Positions 25,471-35,077 of a stretch of DNA of 64,000 bases are shown in pieces. The stretch's first letter is position 1, and each line of letters begins with the position of its first letter. Under the pieces are notes generated by a model that did not search any database, was not told where the DNA came from, and saw nothing but the letters and a program-made list of their open reading frames with translations. A program made the translations under genes and the position numbers. The stretch covers positions 109,195-173,194 of the forward strand of contig NZ_JBBAXC010000012.1 of assembly GCF_037120725.1 (NCBI RefSeq), given 5' to 3'. The DNA comes from Bacillus spongiae. GTDB taxonomy: Bacteria; Bacillota; Bacilli; Bacillales; Bacillaceae_K.

Positions 25471-25501
25471 AAATGCCTCGAGCATAAAGCTAGAGGCATT
25501 T
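25471..25501 (-). terminator. Terminator after the M23 peptidase gene
   Basis: AAATGCCTC (25471-25479) and GAGGCATTT (25493-25501), extendable inward by AGC/GCT, immediately follow the stop at 25513. Confidence 0.75.
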
Positions 25502-25512
25502 TTCCCTATCTA

Positions 25513-26973
25513 TTATAAATAATCATGTGGGTCAACTAAACGACCATTTTTATATATTTCAATATGAAGGTGTACTCCCGTTGATTGTCCTGTCGTACCC
25601 ATTAAGCCGAGCGACGTTCCTTGAGGAACCGTTTGGCCTTTCTTAACATGAATGGACTTTAAGTGAGCATAAACGGTCACAAATCCATTTTGATGGTCAA
25701 CAACGACTTTATTCCCATAACCACCATTGTCCCATCCTGCGGAAGTAACAATTCCATTATCCACCGCTTTTATCGTTAAATTATTTGGTCGAGCAATATC
25801 CATCCCTTTGTGTACAGTGCCCCAACGAGGCCCCATATGGCTGGAAATATAGCCACCGTTTGTCGGCCAAATAAAGGACCCTGTTCCTCTTGATGGAATT
25901 TCTTTCGTACCCATTACAACGACCCGATTGACTGCTTCCGTTAAAATACGTTCTTTTTTAACGGTTTTGTCCTGCTCTACACCATTAACACTTGTCATCG
26001 AATACGTAACAGACCGTTCGCCATCTTTTCCTTCTTGCTGTAACGTAGAATCACCTTTATACATACCGTCATCATTAATCACTTCTTCTGTATACGGAAT
26101 GATTTCTTTCGTCTTCATTTCTTTCGTAATCTCTACATGAACAACTGGTTCATACGCTGTTACATTCATACTTTGTCCAATTTGGAGCACAGCGTCTTCA
26201 GTCATTCCATTGTTTAAAGATAAAAGTTCAGAGGTTGACAAGTCATGTTCATCAGCAATAGAACCCAACACATCCCCTTTTTGAACCTCGTATATCTTTT
26301 CTTCCCTCGTCCCTTTTGTTAAGAATGCAATCGCGTCTTCGACAGAAAGGATCTCCACAGGGTCTATTTTAGTTTCCTTTACATCTACTTCCTTATTAAA
26401 GGATATATCAATAATTCTCGCTTCGTCATCCTTTAAACTAGGTAACGGCGTGGAAGCTTGACTTTCCTTCTTCCACTTCGTGAATTCTTCTTCCGACACA
26501 TATAAAAGCTGAATCGATTTCATTACTTCTTCAGCTGCCTCTGAATTTTTCACATAGGCAATGGCCTTCCCATTTACTTCAAGAGCAACGGCTTCTGCTT
26601 GAATTTCAATAGAATTTGCTACTTTTTCTAAAACAGACGCATCATCTACTTCTTCTGAAAAGACTTGCTCAGGAACATATGTAAACGGTTCAGCTACATC
26701 CACTGTATCCATCCCATACTCCTCAGATGCGAGATTAACCTTAGTTTCAATGATTTCCTCGACAGCAGCTCGATCCGATACAGCTCCTAAATATTGATCA
26801 CTTAAGTATATATGATACATAGTGTCAATAGACGAAGCATGTTCATCAGTGGCTCCAACAGGCTGAACAGTTAACGTTGAAACAATTAGGGTCGTGATAA
26901 TCGATTTCTTTATAAGACTTGTATTTAGTTTGGATAACTTAGTTGTCATCGTGGAATACTTTTTCTTCCACAT
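25513..26973 (-). CDS. Secreted LysM-G5-M23 cell-wall endopeptidase
   Basis: 486 residues with an N-terminal export/membrane segment (about 20-42). A LysM motif (VQKGDVLGSIADEHDLSTSEL, about 232-275), a G5 domain (about 280-355) and an M23 peptidase domain follow, with HMGPRWGTVHKGMDIA and HLHIEIY carrying the zinc ligands (about 380-486). Such enzymes cut peptidoglycan cross-bridges. The location upstream of walRK suggests co-control with wall metabolism. The Bacillus equivalent at this position is not certain. Confidence 0.9.
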   Translation of the reverse strand: MWKKKYSTMTTKLSKLNTSLIKKSIITTLIVSTLTVQPVGATDEHASSIDTMYHIYLSDQYLGAVSDRAAVEEIIETKVNLASEEYGMDTVDVAEPFTYVPEQVFSEEVDDASVLEKVANSIEIQAEAVALEVNGKAIAYVKNSEAAEEVMKSIQLLYVSEEEFTKWKKESQASTPLPSLKDDEARIIDISFNKEVDVKETKIDPVEILSVEDAIAFLTKGTREEKIYEVQKGDVLGSIADEHDLSTSELLSLNNGMTEDAVLQIGQSMNVTAYEPVVHVEITKEMKTKEIIPYTEEVINDDGMYKGDSTLQQEGKDGERSVTYSMTSVNGVEQDKTVKKERILTEAVNRVVVMGTKEIPSRGTGSFIWPTNGGYISSHMGPRWGTVHKGMDIARPNNLTIKAVDNGIVTSAGWDNGGYGNKVVVDHQNGFVTVYAHLKSIHVKKGQTVPQGTSLGLMGTTGQSTGVHLHIEIYKNGRLVDPHDYL

Positions 26974-27092
26974 AACGGCTCCTCCTAAACTGACAAGAAC
27001 AATTCTCTCTATCTAAAGTTCTAGTACTTTATGATTTTTCGCTTTATTAATTTAACATAATAATGACCAAAGTAGGAGCTTCCTCATCAATA

Positions 27093-27109
27093 TGTAACAC
27101 AAATGTATA
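27093..27109. promoter_or_regulatory. Possible WalR-type direct repeat upstream of the M23 gene
   Basis: TGTAAC, a 5-nt spacer and TGTATA resemble the WalR box TGTWAH-N5-TGTWAH with one deviation. A GTTAC/GTAAC dyad lies nearby. Weak evidence. Confidence 0.3.
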
Positions 27110-27162
27110 ATAACTTACATATTGTAACGGAATAATACAAAATATGTTACTTAACGATAATA

Positions 27163-27201
27163 AAAAAGCACTACGAGAGTTATATCATCGCAGTGCTTTT
27201 T
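27163..27201 (-). terminator. Terminator of the tRNA operon
   Basis: AAAAAGCACT (27163-27172) and AGTGCTTTTT (27192-27201) form a 10-bp stem with a T tail on the leftward strand, just after tRNA-Phe. Confidence 0.85.
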
Positions 27202-27206
27202 ACAAG

Positions 27207-27279
27207 TGGCTCGGGACGGAATCGAACCGCCGACACATGGATTTTCAGTCCATTGCTCTACCAACTGAGCTACCGAGCC
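27207..27279 (-). tRNA. tRNA-Phe (GAA)
   Basis: A 73-nt cloverleaf with acceptor GGCTCGG/CCGAGCC, discriminator A, anticodon loop CTGAAAA and T-arm GGTTCGATTCC. CCA is not encoded. Confidence 0.97.
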
Positions 27280-27322
27280 ATAATAATCAATATGTAATGA
27301 AAAATTTAGGTTTAATCTTAAG

Positions 27323-27399
27323 TGGCGGTCCGGACGGGACTCGAACCCGCGACCTCCTGCGTGACAGGCAGGCATTCTAACCAACTGAACTACCGGACC
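27323..27399 (-). tRNA. tRNA-Asp (GTC)
   Basis: A 77-nt tRNA including an encoded CCA. Acceptor GGTCCGG/CCGGACC, anticodon loop CTGTCAC, T-arm GGTTCGAGTCC. Confidence 0.97.
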
Positions 27400-27449
27400 A
27401 AAAGGTTGTCCAGTTCAAAACTGGACATAAGTATAAATTTCTTTTATAA

Positions 27450-27521
27450 TGACCCGTACGGGATTCGAACCCGTGTTACCGCCGTGAAAGGGCGGTGTCT
27501 TAACCGCTTGACCAACGGGCC
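27450..27521 (-). tRNA. tRNA-Glu (TTC)
   Basis: A 72-nt tRNA with acceptor GGCCCGT/ACGGGTC (one G-U pair), anticodon loop CTTTCAC and T-arm GGTTCGAATCC. Confidence 0.96.
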
Positions 27522-27530
27522 ACGTAAAAG

Positions 27531-27603
27531 TGAGCCATGAAGGACTCGAACCTTCGACCCTCTGATTAAAAGTCAGATGCTCTACCAACTGAGCTAATGG
27601 CTC
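27531..27603 (-). tRNA. tRNA-Lys (TTT)
   Basis: A 73-nt tRNA with acceptor GAGCCAT/ATGGCTC, anticodon loop CTTTTAA and T-arm GGTTCGAGTCC. It is first in the four-tRNA transcript (Lys-Glu-Asp-Phe). Confidence 0.97.
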
Positions 27604-27820
27604 ATCATACTAACAGATGTCGGCGAATCAAGTAATGATCTCAGCGACGTTTTTTATATTACCACAGTTCTTTTATATGAAGCAATAGTTTTTCAAAAAA
27701 AATTGTCGAAAAGAGAAAGTATTTTCTCTTTCCTTTTCAATTCATGTCGCAAACACCATTTGTGAATGAGCGGATGGTCACCAACTATTCTATTATCTAG
27801 ACAAATGAATTAATAAAAAA

Positions 27821-27853
27821 TACGACAACGGACCTCTCTAGGTCTGTTGTCGT
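27821..27853. terminator. Terminator of the amidoligase cluster
   Basis: A long dyad (ACGACAACGGACCT with its near-complement ending in TCGT) has T tails on both strands and lies directly after the DUF350 stop. Confidence 0.85.
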
Positions 27854-27857
27854 ATTT

Positions 27858-28274
27858 TTAATAAGTTAAGCTTGCAGCAACTATTATTCCTACAACAATC
27901 CCCGCTGCAAATAAACTAAATCCTACCGCTATATTTCCTTCTTCCACTTTTTTAGCTAAGTGGGTTTTCGGTGTTAACAAATATTCAATAACGAAATAGG
28001 CAATCACTTGAGCAGCAATTCCTATTAGCCCCCAAATAAAAGCATCTAAAAGACTCACACTTCCTGACCAAACTGTATAAATGACAATGGCTAGCCCAAT
28101 TGTTTTCCCCCAAAGCTTTAAAGCTACTGCAATATTTCCTTCTTTAATTAACTGTCTTTCAGAAAACTTCGTCGTTAATGAAAACACAATAAGACCTAGG
28201 ATAATGAGACCAAATCCTGTTCCAAGATGAGCTAAAAAACTTAAAAATGACTCGATTGATATATATGTCATCAT
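27858..28274 (-). CDS. DUF350 (YjfL-like) membrane protein
   Basis: 138 residues with four predicted membrane helices and two repeated GNIAVALK/GNIAVGFS-type halves typical of DUF350. Its ATG overlaps the stop of the upstream ATP-grasp gene (ATGA), showing coupling. In other bacteria DUF350 proteins accompany glutathionylspermidine-synthase-like amidoligases and channel proteins, suggesting a shared membrane process. No biochemical role is established. Confidence 0.85.
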   Translation of the reverse strand: MMTYISIESFLSFLAHLGTGFGLIILGLIVFSLTTKFSERQLIKEGNIAVALKLWGKTIGLAIVIYTVWSGSVSLLDAFIWGLIGIAAQVIAYFVIEYLLTPKTHLAKKVEEGNIAVGFSLFAAGIVVGIIVAASLTY

Positions 28275-29575
28275 GACATCCCCTTTCGTTTTGTAATAGC
28301 TACTGGTAAAAAGTATGAGCGATTGTCTGTAATGGGTCCACCAGCACGAATTCCTATTGCCATTGGTGTGTGATGAACATAAAAACTACCATACATAATA
28401 TGAGCATTGACCATTCCTTTTTCCGTACGAATGTTATGCTGCGGCAACGGCATAAATTGCTGATACACAAATAATGAGTTTTCATATGTTTTCTGTTGAT
28501 CCTCTAATACTTTTTCACCAAATTCATTATAGATGACGACCGTATCCCCTTCCCTGCCAAAGGCAGGCTTTCGTACGAATTTTTCTTTTTTGACGATAAA
28601 AGGATCGCTTTCTAAATAGGTGGGTAAAAAGTATTGTGAAATCCATCCTTTTTCTTCTTCATTAAAATAAGGATGGTCCTCCTCAAATAGTCCCCATATA
28701 ACAGCTTGAACGGCTTTTGACTGAAGTAAAAAGGAGGATGGTGGGTTCATGATCGTCACATGACCTTCTTCAACGAAACAAAGCAAAGTCTCACCAATTT
28801 TTTCATTACTTTCCGTCGAAAGATCCTCTACTAAATGCTCAATGGGGTACGTTGGACGATATAAGACATCAATTCTCTCTCCATCTGGAGTATAGAGTCC
28901 TTTTTCCGCCAACACTTCACCGTTCTCCACAATATCTTCAGACAAAACCTTTAGTTTCGCAAGAGGAAAATAGGAGGATGGCAAGCCACATAATTCTTGT
29001 AAATACTTTGTCGTGTAATAATCTTCAACATGATCATCATGGGAAGTAAATACAATGACAGGAGGACGATTCTCTTTGTTATTCCAAGCTTCATGTATGC
29101 CTTTTCGTAAAGCTTTACTAAGGAGCTCCTCCAATCCTTCATTCGCTGTTTGTTGGTGAAAATAGTCGCAAATTTTATTGTTTACATTGAACGTCTCTTT
29201 AATAAAGGTAGGGGTGTCACTGTTTAGCTCTAATAGCTTAATGGTCTTTCCTGATACGACAAAGTCCATTCGACCAATGAGAGTAATAAGGTGACTCGTT
29301 GATAACCGAACATACGCTATCGCTTCTGATGGAAAACCAAGCTGGCTTAATGATTCACTGCTCATTTGTTGCAGTAAAGGGGTAACTTTGCGAAAGATAT
29401 GGCCGACTCTTTTCGTCGCTGTTCGAATTTGTTGAATTCTCTCATTCGAATCAAGCTTTACATCAAATAATGAGTATTCTTCATCATATAAATTGGGCCA
29501 ATACTGTGGAATAGTCTTATAAAAAGCGTCCCGCTCTTTTTGAAAGTTATCCACCCGTTCCACCCTTTGTACCAC
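28271..29575 (-). CDS. Glutathionylspermidine-synthase-like ATP-grasp amidoligase
   Basis: 434 residues with C-terminal ATP-grasp features: KPAFGREGDTVVIYNEF (about 340-356) and the metal-region LELNSDTPTFIKE (about 118-130). The family joins amines to peptides using ATP; the substrate here is unknown. It overlaps the lipoprotein gene end and the DUF350 start. The start is uncertain: several in-frame GTG codons (29575, 29563 and others) are close together with no strong ribosome site. Confidence 0.85.
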   Translation of the reverse strand: MVQRVERVDNFQKERDAFYKTIPQYWPNLYDEEYSLFDVKLDSNERIQQIRTATKRVGHIFRKVTPLLQQMSSESLSQLGFPSEAIAYVRLSTSHLITLIGRMDFVVSGKTIKLLELNSDTPTFIKETFNVNNKICDYFHQQTANEGLEELLSKALRKGIHEAWNNKENRPPVIVFTSHDDHVEDYYTTKYLQELCGLPSSYFPLAKLKVLSEDIVENGEVLAEKGLYTPDGERIDVLYRPTYPIEHLVEDLSTESNEKIGETLLCFVEEGHVTIMNPPSSFLLQSKAVQAVIWGLFEEDHPYFNEEEKGWISQYFLPTYLESDPFIVKKEKFVRKPAFGREGDTVVIYNEFGEKVLEDQQKTYENSLFVYQQFMPLPQHNIRTEKGMVNAHIMYGSFYVHHTPMAIGIRAGGPITDNRSYFLPVAITKRKGMS

Positions 29576-29849
29576 TCCCTATGCCTGATTGGTAACTTTT
29601 ACTGTAAGATTGATAGGAAGAGGAGCTTTTCAGGCTAGACTTACTTTTAAAGAACTTCCCTGCATAATAATAGCCGCGATAATAAGAAGAATCATAGTCA
29701 TCGCAATAATAGGTCCCAGTTTCTTCATCCCAGTCCCAATCGTCACAATCTGTATCTTCAGGTTCAGGTGGTAAGTCAGAGCCACATGCGGACAATGATA
29801 CCGTCATCGCAGCTACTACTCCTGTCATCATTCGTTTTGTCTTATTCAT
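29547..29849 (-). CDS. Small lipoprotein with Tyr/Ser/Gly-rich tail (YjfM-like)
   Basis: 100 residues from the ATG at 29849 behind AAGGAGG (an in-frame GTG at 29855 lies inside that region). The signal peptide ends in the lipobox LSACG, so Cys would be lipidated. The mature part is acidic (DCDDWDWDEE), then rich in Tyr, Ser, Lys and Gly. In the E. coli yjf operon a similar small lipoprotein accompanies the amidoligase and may be its substrate; that is inference here. Confidence 0.75.
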   Translation of the reverse strand: MNKTKRMMTGVVAAMTVSLSACGSDLPPEPEDTDCDDWDWDEETGTYYCDDYDSSYYRGYYYAGKFFKSKSSLKSSSSYQSYSKSYQSGIGSGTKGGTGG

Positions 29850-30303
29850 CTTCACCCTCCTTTAATTCAAATCCTGTTGGTGTTAAATAAAGCACATAGG
29901 TCATCCTATCCTCATCAATCTCTGCTGAATCTCTCTCCCATTCAACCGCCTCTATATAATGATACACAGCCCCAATTTTATGAAGAACATCTAGATGAAA
30001 AGAATGACGTTCTTTTTTTATGATTGGATGATCTTTTCGGGCATTAAACTCACGATATTCAAGTGAAATAGCTTTCTCATTCTCTATTCTGTCAGGTTCC
30101 GATTGCTCATATTTTTTCACATAAATAATGGTTTCATTCGCTTCTATAGCAGAAGAAGTTTGTTGATACGTGATCCCATCTTTAACAAAGAATTCACACT
30201 CTCTCCGTGCTAGTATTTCTTCAAATTCAATACTATTATAGTAATATAGCGATTCGAACGATTCATGCGCTTTTAACAACCGGTATTCTAAAATAGGCTG
30301 CAT
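29842..30303 (-). CDS. Conserved-type protein of the amidoligase cluster, function unknown
   Basis: 153 residues from the ATG at 30303, which follows AAAGGAG; a longer reading from 30351 lacks a ribosome site. It is mixed alpha/beta, without membrane or signal segments. Its stop overlaps the lipoprotein start. Position suggests it serves the same pathway (a YjfK-like place), but sequence alone does not show this. Confidence 0.65.
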   Translation of the reverse strand: MQPILEYRLLKAHESFESLYYYNSIEFEEILARRECEFFVKDGITYQQTSSAIEANETIIYVKKYEQSEPDRIENEKAISLEYREFNARKDHPIIKKERHSFHLDVLHKIGAVYHYIEAVEWERDSAEIDEDRMTYVLYLTPTGFELKEGEDE

Positions 30304-30434
30304 ATACACTCCTTTCCAATCCCAATGGATACTAAGTAAAATGTCATTCACTTAGCATTATATACGATTTTTATGGAAAGTGGTTTCAAAAATTAGGTAA
30401 AATAGAATCATCTGACAGAGAGGAGGAACATCTT

Positions 30435-31463
30435 TTGAGTTTTTTATTACGTTTTTGGAAAAGATTAGCCAAAGTGGAATTAACTCTTGCACTATTGTTA
30501 TCTATTATCGTAGTTATTATCGGAACGCTAGCTATTCATTGGCTCGAACCAAATACCTTTCCTACAATATTTGAAAGCCTGTGGTGGACCATGACCACTT
30601 TGACAACCGTTGGTTATGGAGATTATTTCCCAACGAGCACAGCTGGTCGTTTATTAGGAATGTTCTTATTTATTTTTGGTATCGGCATATTGGGTTTATT
30701 AATTGGAAAAATCGTGGATGTTCTTTATACATTTCGCCGTTTAAAAAGGGAGGGGAAAGTCTTGTATACTGAAAAAAACCATTATGTATATATCGGTTGG
30801 TCAAAGAAAACGGAACAAACTATTTTTGAGATTTTTGCTCATGAACCAAAGGCAGAAATTGTTTTAATTGATACATTAAGAGAGTCACCTGTCACTCATG
30901 AACAAGTTCATTATATTAATGGGGAACCATCAGAGGAACAAACATTATTAAAAGCAAATATTACCCATTCAAAACGAGTTGCCATATTTGCTGATGATTC
31001 TATTACGCAGCCATTGCTGGCAGATGGAAAGACGCTTCTCATTGCCTCTGCTGTTGAATCGCTTGCTTCTAAACACGATGTAAATATTCATACAATCGTT
31101 GAGATAAATGAAGAGAAGCATATTAATGCATTCAACCATATTAAAGTGGATGACTTTATTATGTCTAATGATGGAATATCCTTATTGATGGCTAAAGCGA
31201 CACTACACCCAGGAACAACGCTCATTTTCAGACAACTGCTAAGCAAGAAATTTGGCAATAATATTCATGAGTTAGAGCCTTCATCCTCATGGAAAACATA
31301 TAAAGACGCCGCTACTTCTCTAATGAATACGGGAGCCGCCCTTATCGCTGTAAACGATGAAATGGATTTCACAGGAGCTGAGGATAAGTTGCTATCAACG
31401 AACGATATTCTCTATATTGTTTGCAACGATGAAACGTTTGAACGAATTCACCGGAAGGCATAG
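30435..31463 (+). CDS. Potassium channel with TrkA/RCK regulatory domains
   Basis: 342 residues. Two membrane helices (about 14-34 and 70-92) flank a pore loop with filter TVGYGD (58-63). The cytoplasmic part (about 110-340) has a Rossmann-like RCK/TrkA-N domain and a TrkA-C-like end. It conducts K+ and is gated by a bound nucleotide or ion. TTG start behind AGAGGAGG. It is divergent from the amidoligase cluster; such channels recur beside DUF350/amidoligase genes. Confidence 0.9.
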   Translation: MSFLLRFWKRLAKVELTLALLLSIIVVIIGTLAIHWLEPNTFPTIFESLWWTMTTLTTVGYGDYFPTSTAGRLLGMFLFIFGIGILGLLIGKIVDVLYTFRRLKREGKVLYTEKNHYVYIGWSKKTEQTIFEIFAHEPKAEIVLIDTLRESPVTHEQVHYINGEPSEEQTLLKANITHSKRVAIFADDSITQPLLADGKTLLIASAVESLASKHDVNIHTIVEINEEKHINAFNHIKVDDFIMSNDGISLLMAKATLHPGTTLIFRQLLSKKFGNNIHELEPSSSWKTYKDAATSLMNTGAALIAVNDEMDFTGAEDKLLSTNDILYIVCNDETFERIHRKA

Positions 31464-31502
31464 AGACATTCGTCAACCGTCACTTTATTAGATGTTTTAT
31501 CG

Positions 31503-31534
31503 AAAAAAGCTAGCGAATATTCGCTAGCTTTTTT
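31503..31534. terminator. Perfect bidirectional terminator between channel and purA genes
   Basis: A 32-bp perfect palindrome starting AAAAAAGCTAGCGAAT with A/T tails serves both convergent genes. Confidence 0.93.
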
Positions 31535-31536
31535 CC

Positions 31537-32862
<1,326 letters not shown>

Positions 32863-32911
32863 TTATTTCAAACAATTTTTATTTTATCAAGAGATTCGAG
32901 CGAAAGTCAAT

Positions 32912-32960
32912 AAAAACACGAACATTTATATATATCTAATTATTATTCGTTCGGGAAATA
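32912..32960. promoter_or_regulatory. Paired PurR boxes (operator) of purA
   Basis: Two inverted CGAAC cores (CGAAC 32919-32923 and GTTCG 32949-32953) with A/T flanks resemble the Bacillus PurBox AWWWCCGAACWWT. Each departs by one or more bases. The distance to purA fits. Confidence 0.6.
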
Positions 32961-33094
32961 AAATTGTTTTTTCCGAATGAATGGAAAGTTGTCCAATTGG
33001 AGTGCTCCCCAATACGAAAGTCTTATCGAAAAACAAAAAAGGCCCTAGATTATTTTGACATAGTTCAATCAAGAAGCACGACGGATGGAAGAAG

Positions 33095-33128
33095 GAAGCA
33101 TAAAAAAAGAGACTGAATTCAGTCTCCT
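33095..33128 (-). terminator. Terminator of the gdpP-rplI-dnaB region
   Basis: GAGACTGAATTCAGTCTC (33109-33126) is a perfect 18-bp palindrome with TTTTTTT leftward, beginning 3 nt after the dnaB stop. Confidence 0.9.
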
Positions 33129-33130
33129 TC

Positions 33131-34495
33131 TTATGCACCAGGTGGTGATTGCATATCATCAAATCTTCTTTCCAAGTTGACAAACTTATTATATTCTTTT
33201 ACAAAGGCAAGTGAAACCGTCCCTACAGGACCGTTACGTTGCTTCGCAATAATAATTTCAATTATATTCTTAGCTTCAGACTCTTTATCGTAGTAATCAT
33301 CACGATATAAGAAAGCAACAATATCAGCATCTTGCTCAATACTACCCGATTCACGAATATCCGACATCATTGGCCGCTTATCTTGACGCTGTTCGACTCC
33401 ACGAGATAATTGAGATAAAGCAATGACAGGTACTTTTAATTCTCTGGCAAGTGATTTTAACTCACGTGAAATTTCAGAAACCTCTTGTTGACGGTTTTCA
33501 CCTGAACGTCCTGACCCTTGAATAAGTTGTAAATAGTCAATAAGGATCATTCCTAAACCAGATTCCTGCGCTAACCTTCGACATTTGGAACGGATTTCAT
33601 TTATACGGATCCCTGGAGTATCATCAATATAAATACCGGAGTTAGATAAACTCCCCATCGCCATCGTTAGTTTTCTCCAATCTTCATCATTTAGAGAGCC
33701 TGTTCGTAATCTTTGTGCATCAATATTCCCTTCAGCACATAGCATACGCATGGCAAGCTGTTCCGCTCCCATCTCTAAACTGAAAATCGCGACATTTTCG
33801 TCTGCCTTTGTCGCTACATTTTGGGCGATATTTAAAGCAAAGGCCGTTTTACCTACGGATGGACGAGCCGCTACAATAATCAAATCATTGCGTTGGAAAC
33901 CAGCTGTCATCTGGTCAAGTTCAACAAACCCCGTTGGAATTCCCGTAACGTCCCCAACACGGTTATGCAAAGTCTCAATATTATCATATGTTCTTACGAG
34001 AACATCTTTTATGTCATGAAAGGCACCTGCATTTTTTCGCTGCGCCACTTCCATTATGCTTTTTTCTGCTTCACTTAGTAAACTTTCAACTTCATCTTCA
34101 CGAGCAAATCCGTCTTGGGCAATAGTAGTTGCTGTTCGAATTAAACGGCGAAGAAGTGATTTCTCTTCTACAATATGAGCATAATACTCAATGTTTGCAG
34201 CAGTTGGGACTGAGCCAGCTAATTCACTTAAATAGCTAACCCCTCCGACATCTTCAAGCTCTTTTACGGATGATAAAACTTCTGTTACGGTGATTAAATC
34301 TACCGCTTTTCCTTCATCATTAAGCTGTAGCATCACCGAAAAGATTTTCTGGTGAGAAGCACGATAAAAATCTTCTGGAATCAGCATTTCTGAAGCAAAT
34401 GTTAAGGCACTAGGCTCTAAAAAAATGGCTCCTAATACCGCTTGCTCAGCTTCTATACTTTGCGGTGGCACACGATCTGTAAATAATTCATTCAA
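33131..34495 (-). CDS. dnaB: Replicative DNA helicase DnaB (Bacillus dnaC)
   Basis: 454 residues, with an N-terminal helical domain (PPQSIEAEQAVLGAI) and a RecA-like C-terminal domain: Walker A ARPSVGKTA (about 210), Walker B MILIDYLQL, and the KQRNGPVGT end motif. It unwinds DNA at the fork. The position after rplI matches Bacillus dnaC. Confidence 0.97.
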   Translation of the reverse strand: MNELFTDRVPPQSIEAEQAVLGAIFLEPSALTFASEMLIPEDFYRASHQKIFSVMLQLNDEGKAVDLITVTEVLSSVKELEDVGGVSYLSELAGSVPTAANIEYYAHIVEEKSLLRRLIRTATTIAQDGFAREDEVESLLSEAEKSIMEVAQRKNAGAFHDIKDVLVRTYDNIETLHNRVGDVTGIPTGFVELDQMTAGFQRNDLIIVAARPSVGKTAFALNIAQNVATKADENVAIFSLEMGAEQLAMRMLCAEGNIDAQRLRTGSLNDEDWRKLTMAMGSLSNSGIYIDDTPGIRINEIRSKCRRLAQESGLGMILIDYLQLIQGSGRSGENRQQEVSEISRELKSLARELKVPVIALSQLSRGVEQRQDKRPMMSDIRESGSIEQDADIVAFLYRDDYYDKESEAKNIIEIIIAKQRNGPVGTVSLAFVKEYNKFVNLERRFDDMQSPPGA

Positions 34496-34545
34496 TCATA
34501 CTAACCCCCTCTAAATGAAGAAGACATCTATTCACTATTCATAGA

Positions 34546-34577
34546 AAAAAATGTGATCGCAATAGACCACATTTTTT
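34546..34577 (-). terminator. Terminator after rplI
   Basis: AAAAAATGTG and CACATTTTTT arms flank a 12-nt loop with a T tail. Confidence 0.7.
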
Positions 34578-34627
34578 ATCAGCTATTTCATTGTATCATG
34601 ATTTGATCATGAATAGTTTTGGCAAAT

Positions 34628-35077
34628 TTAACTTTCTTCCGTAACATGTACTTTCAATGTAGCAATGACCTCATGGTGAAGTTTAACAGGAACATTTGTA
34701 TAGCCTAATGAACGAATGGCGTCATCAAGCTCCATTTTACGCTTATCAATTTTTATTTTATGGCCTTTATGTAACTTCTCTGCAATTTGCTTCGTTGTGA
34801 TGGAGCCGAATAAGCGTCCACCTTCACCAGATTTCGCCTTTAATTCAAGCGTTATTTTTTCCAATGTCTCTTTCAGCTTTTTCGCTTCTTCTAGTTCTGC
34901 TTTTTCTTGCTTCTGCTTTAACTTCTGTTGACCTTCAAGTTGACTAACCGCTGAATTTGTCGCTTCCTTCGCTAAGCCTTTCTTTAATAAAAAATTATGC
35001 GCGTAGCCGTCTGCAACATTTTTTATTTCACCTTTTTTTCCTTTTCCTTTAACATCTTTTAAGAAAATTACTCTCAT
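34628..35077 (-). CDS. rplI: 50S ribosomal protein L9
   Basis: 149 residues. N-terminal [30 protein letters not shown] is the L9 signature (quoted in part), joined by a long helix to the C-terminal rRNA-binding domain. The start overlaps the gdpP stop by 4 nt. Confidence 0.97.
   Translation of the reverse strand: MRVIFLKDVKGKGKKGEIKNVADGYAHNFLLKKGLAKEATNSAVSQLEGQQKLKQKQEKAELEEAKKLKETLEKITLELKAKSGEGGRLFGSITTKQIAEKLHKGHKIKIDKRKMELDDAIRSLGYTNVPVKLHHEVIATLKVHVTEES

Noticed and set aside
27144..27540. ORFs across the tRNA genes
   Set aside because: They are translations of tRNA sequence in either strand; the tRNA cloverleaves explain the region.
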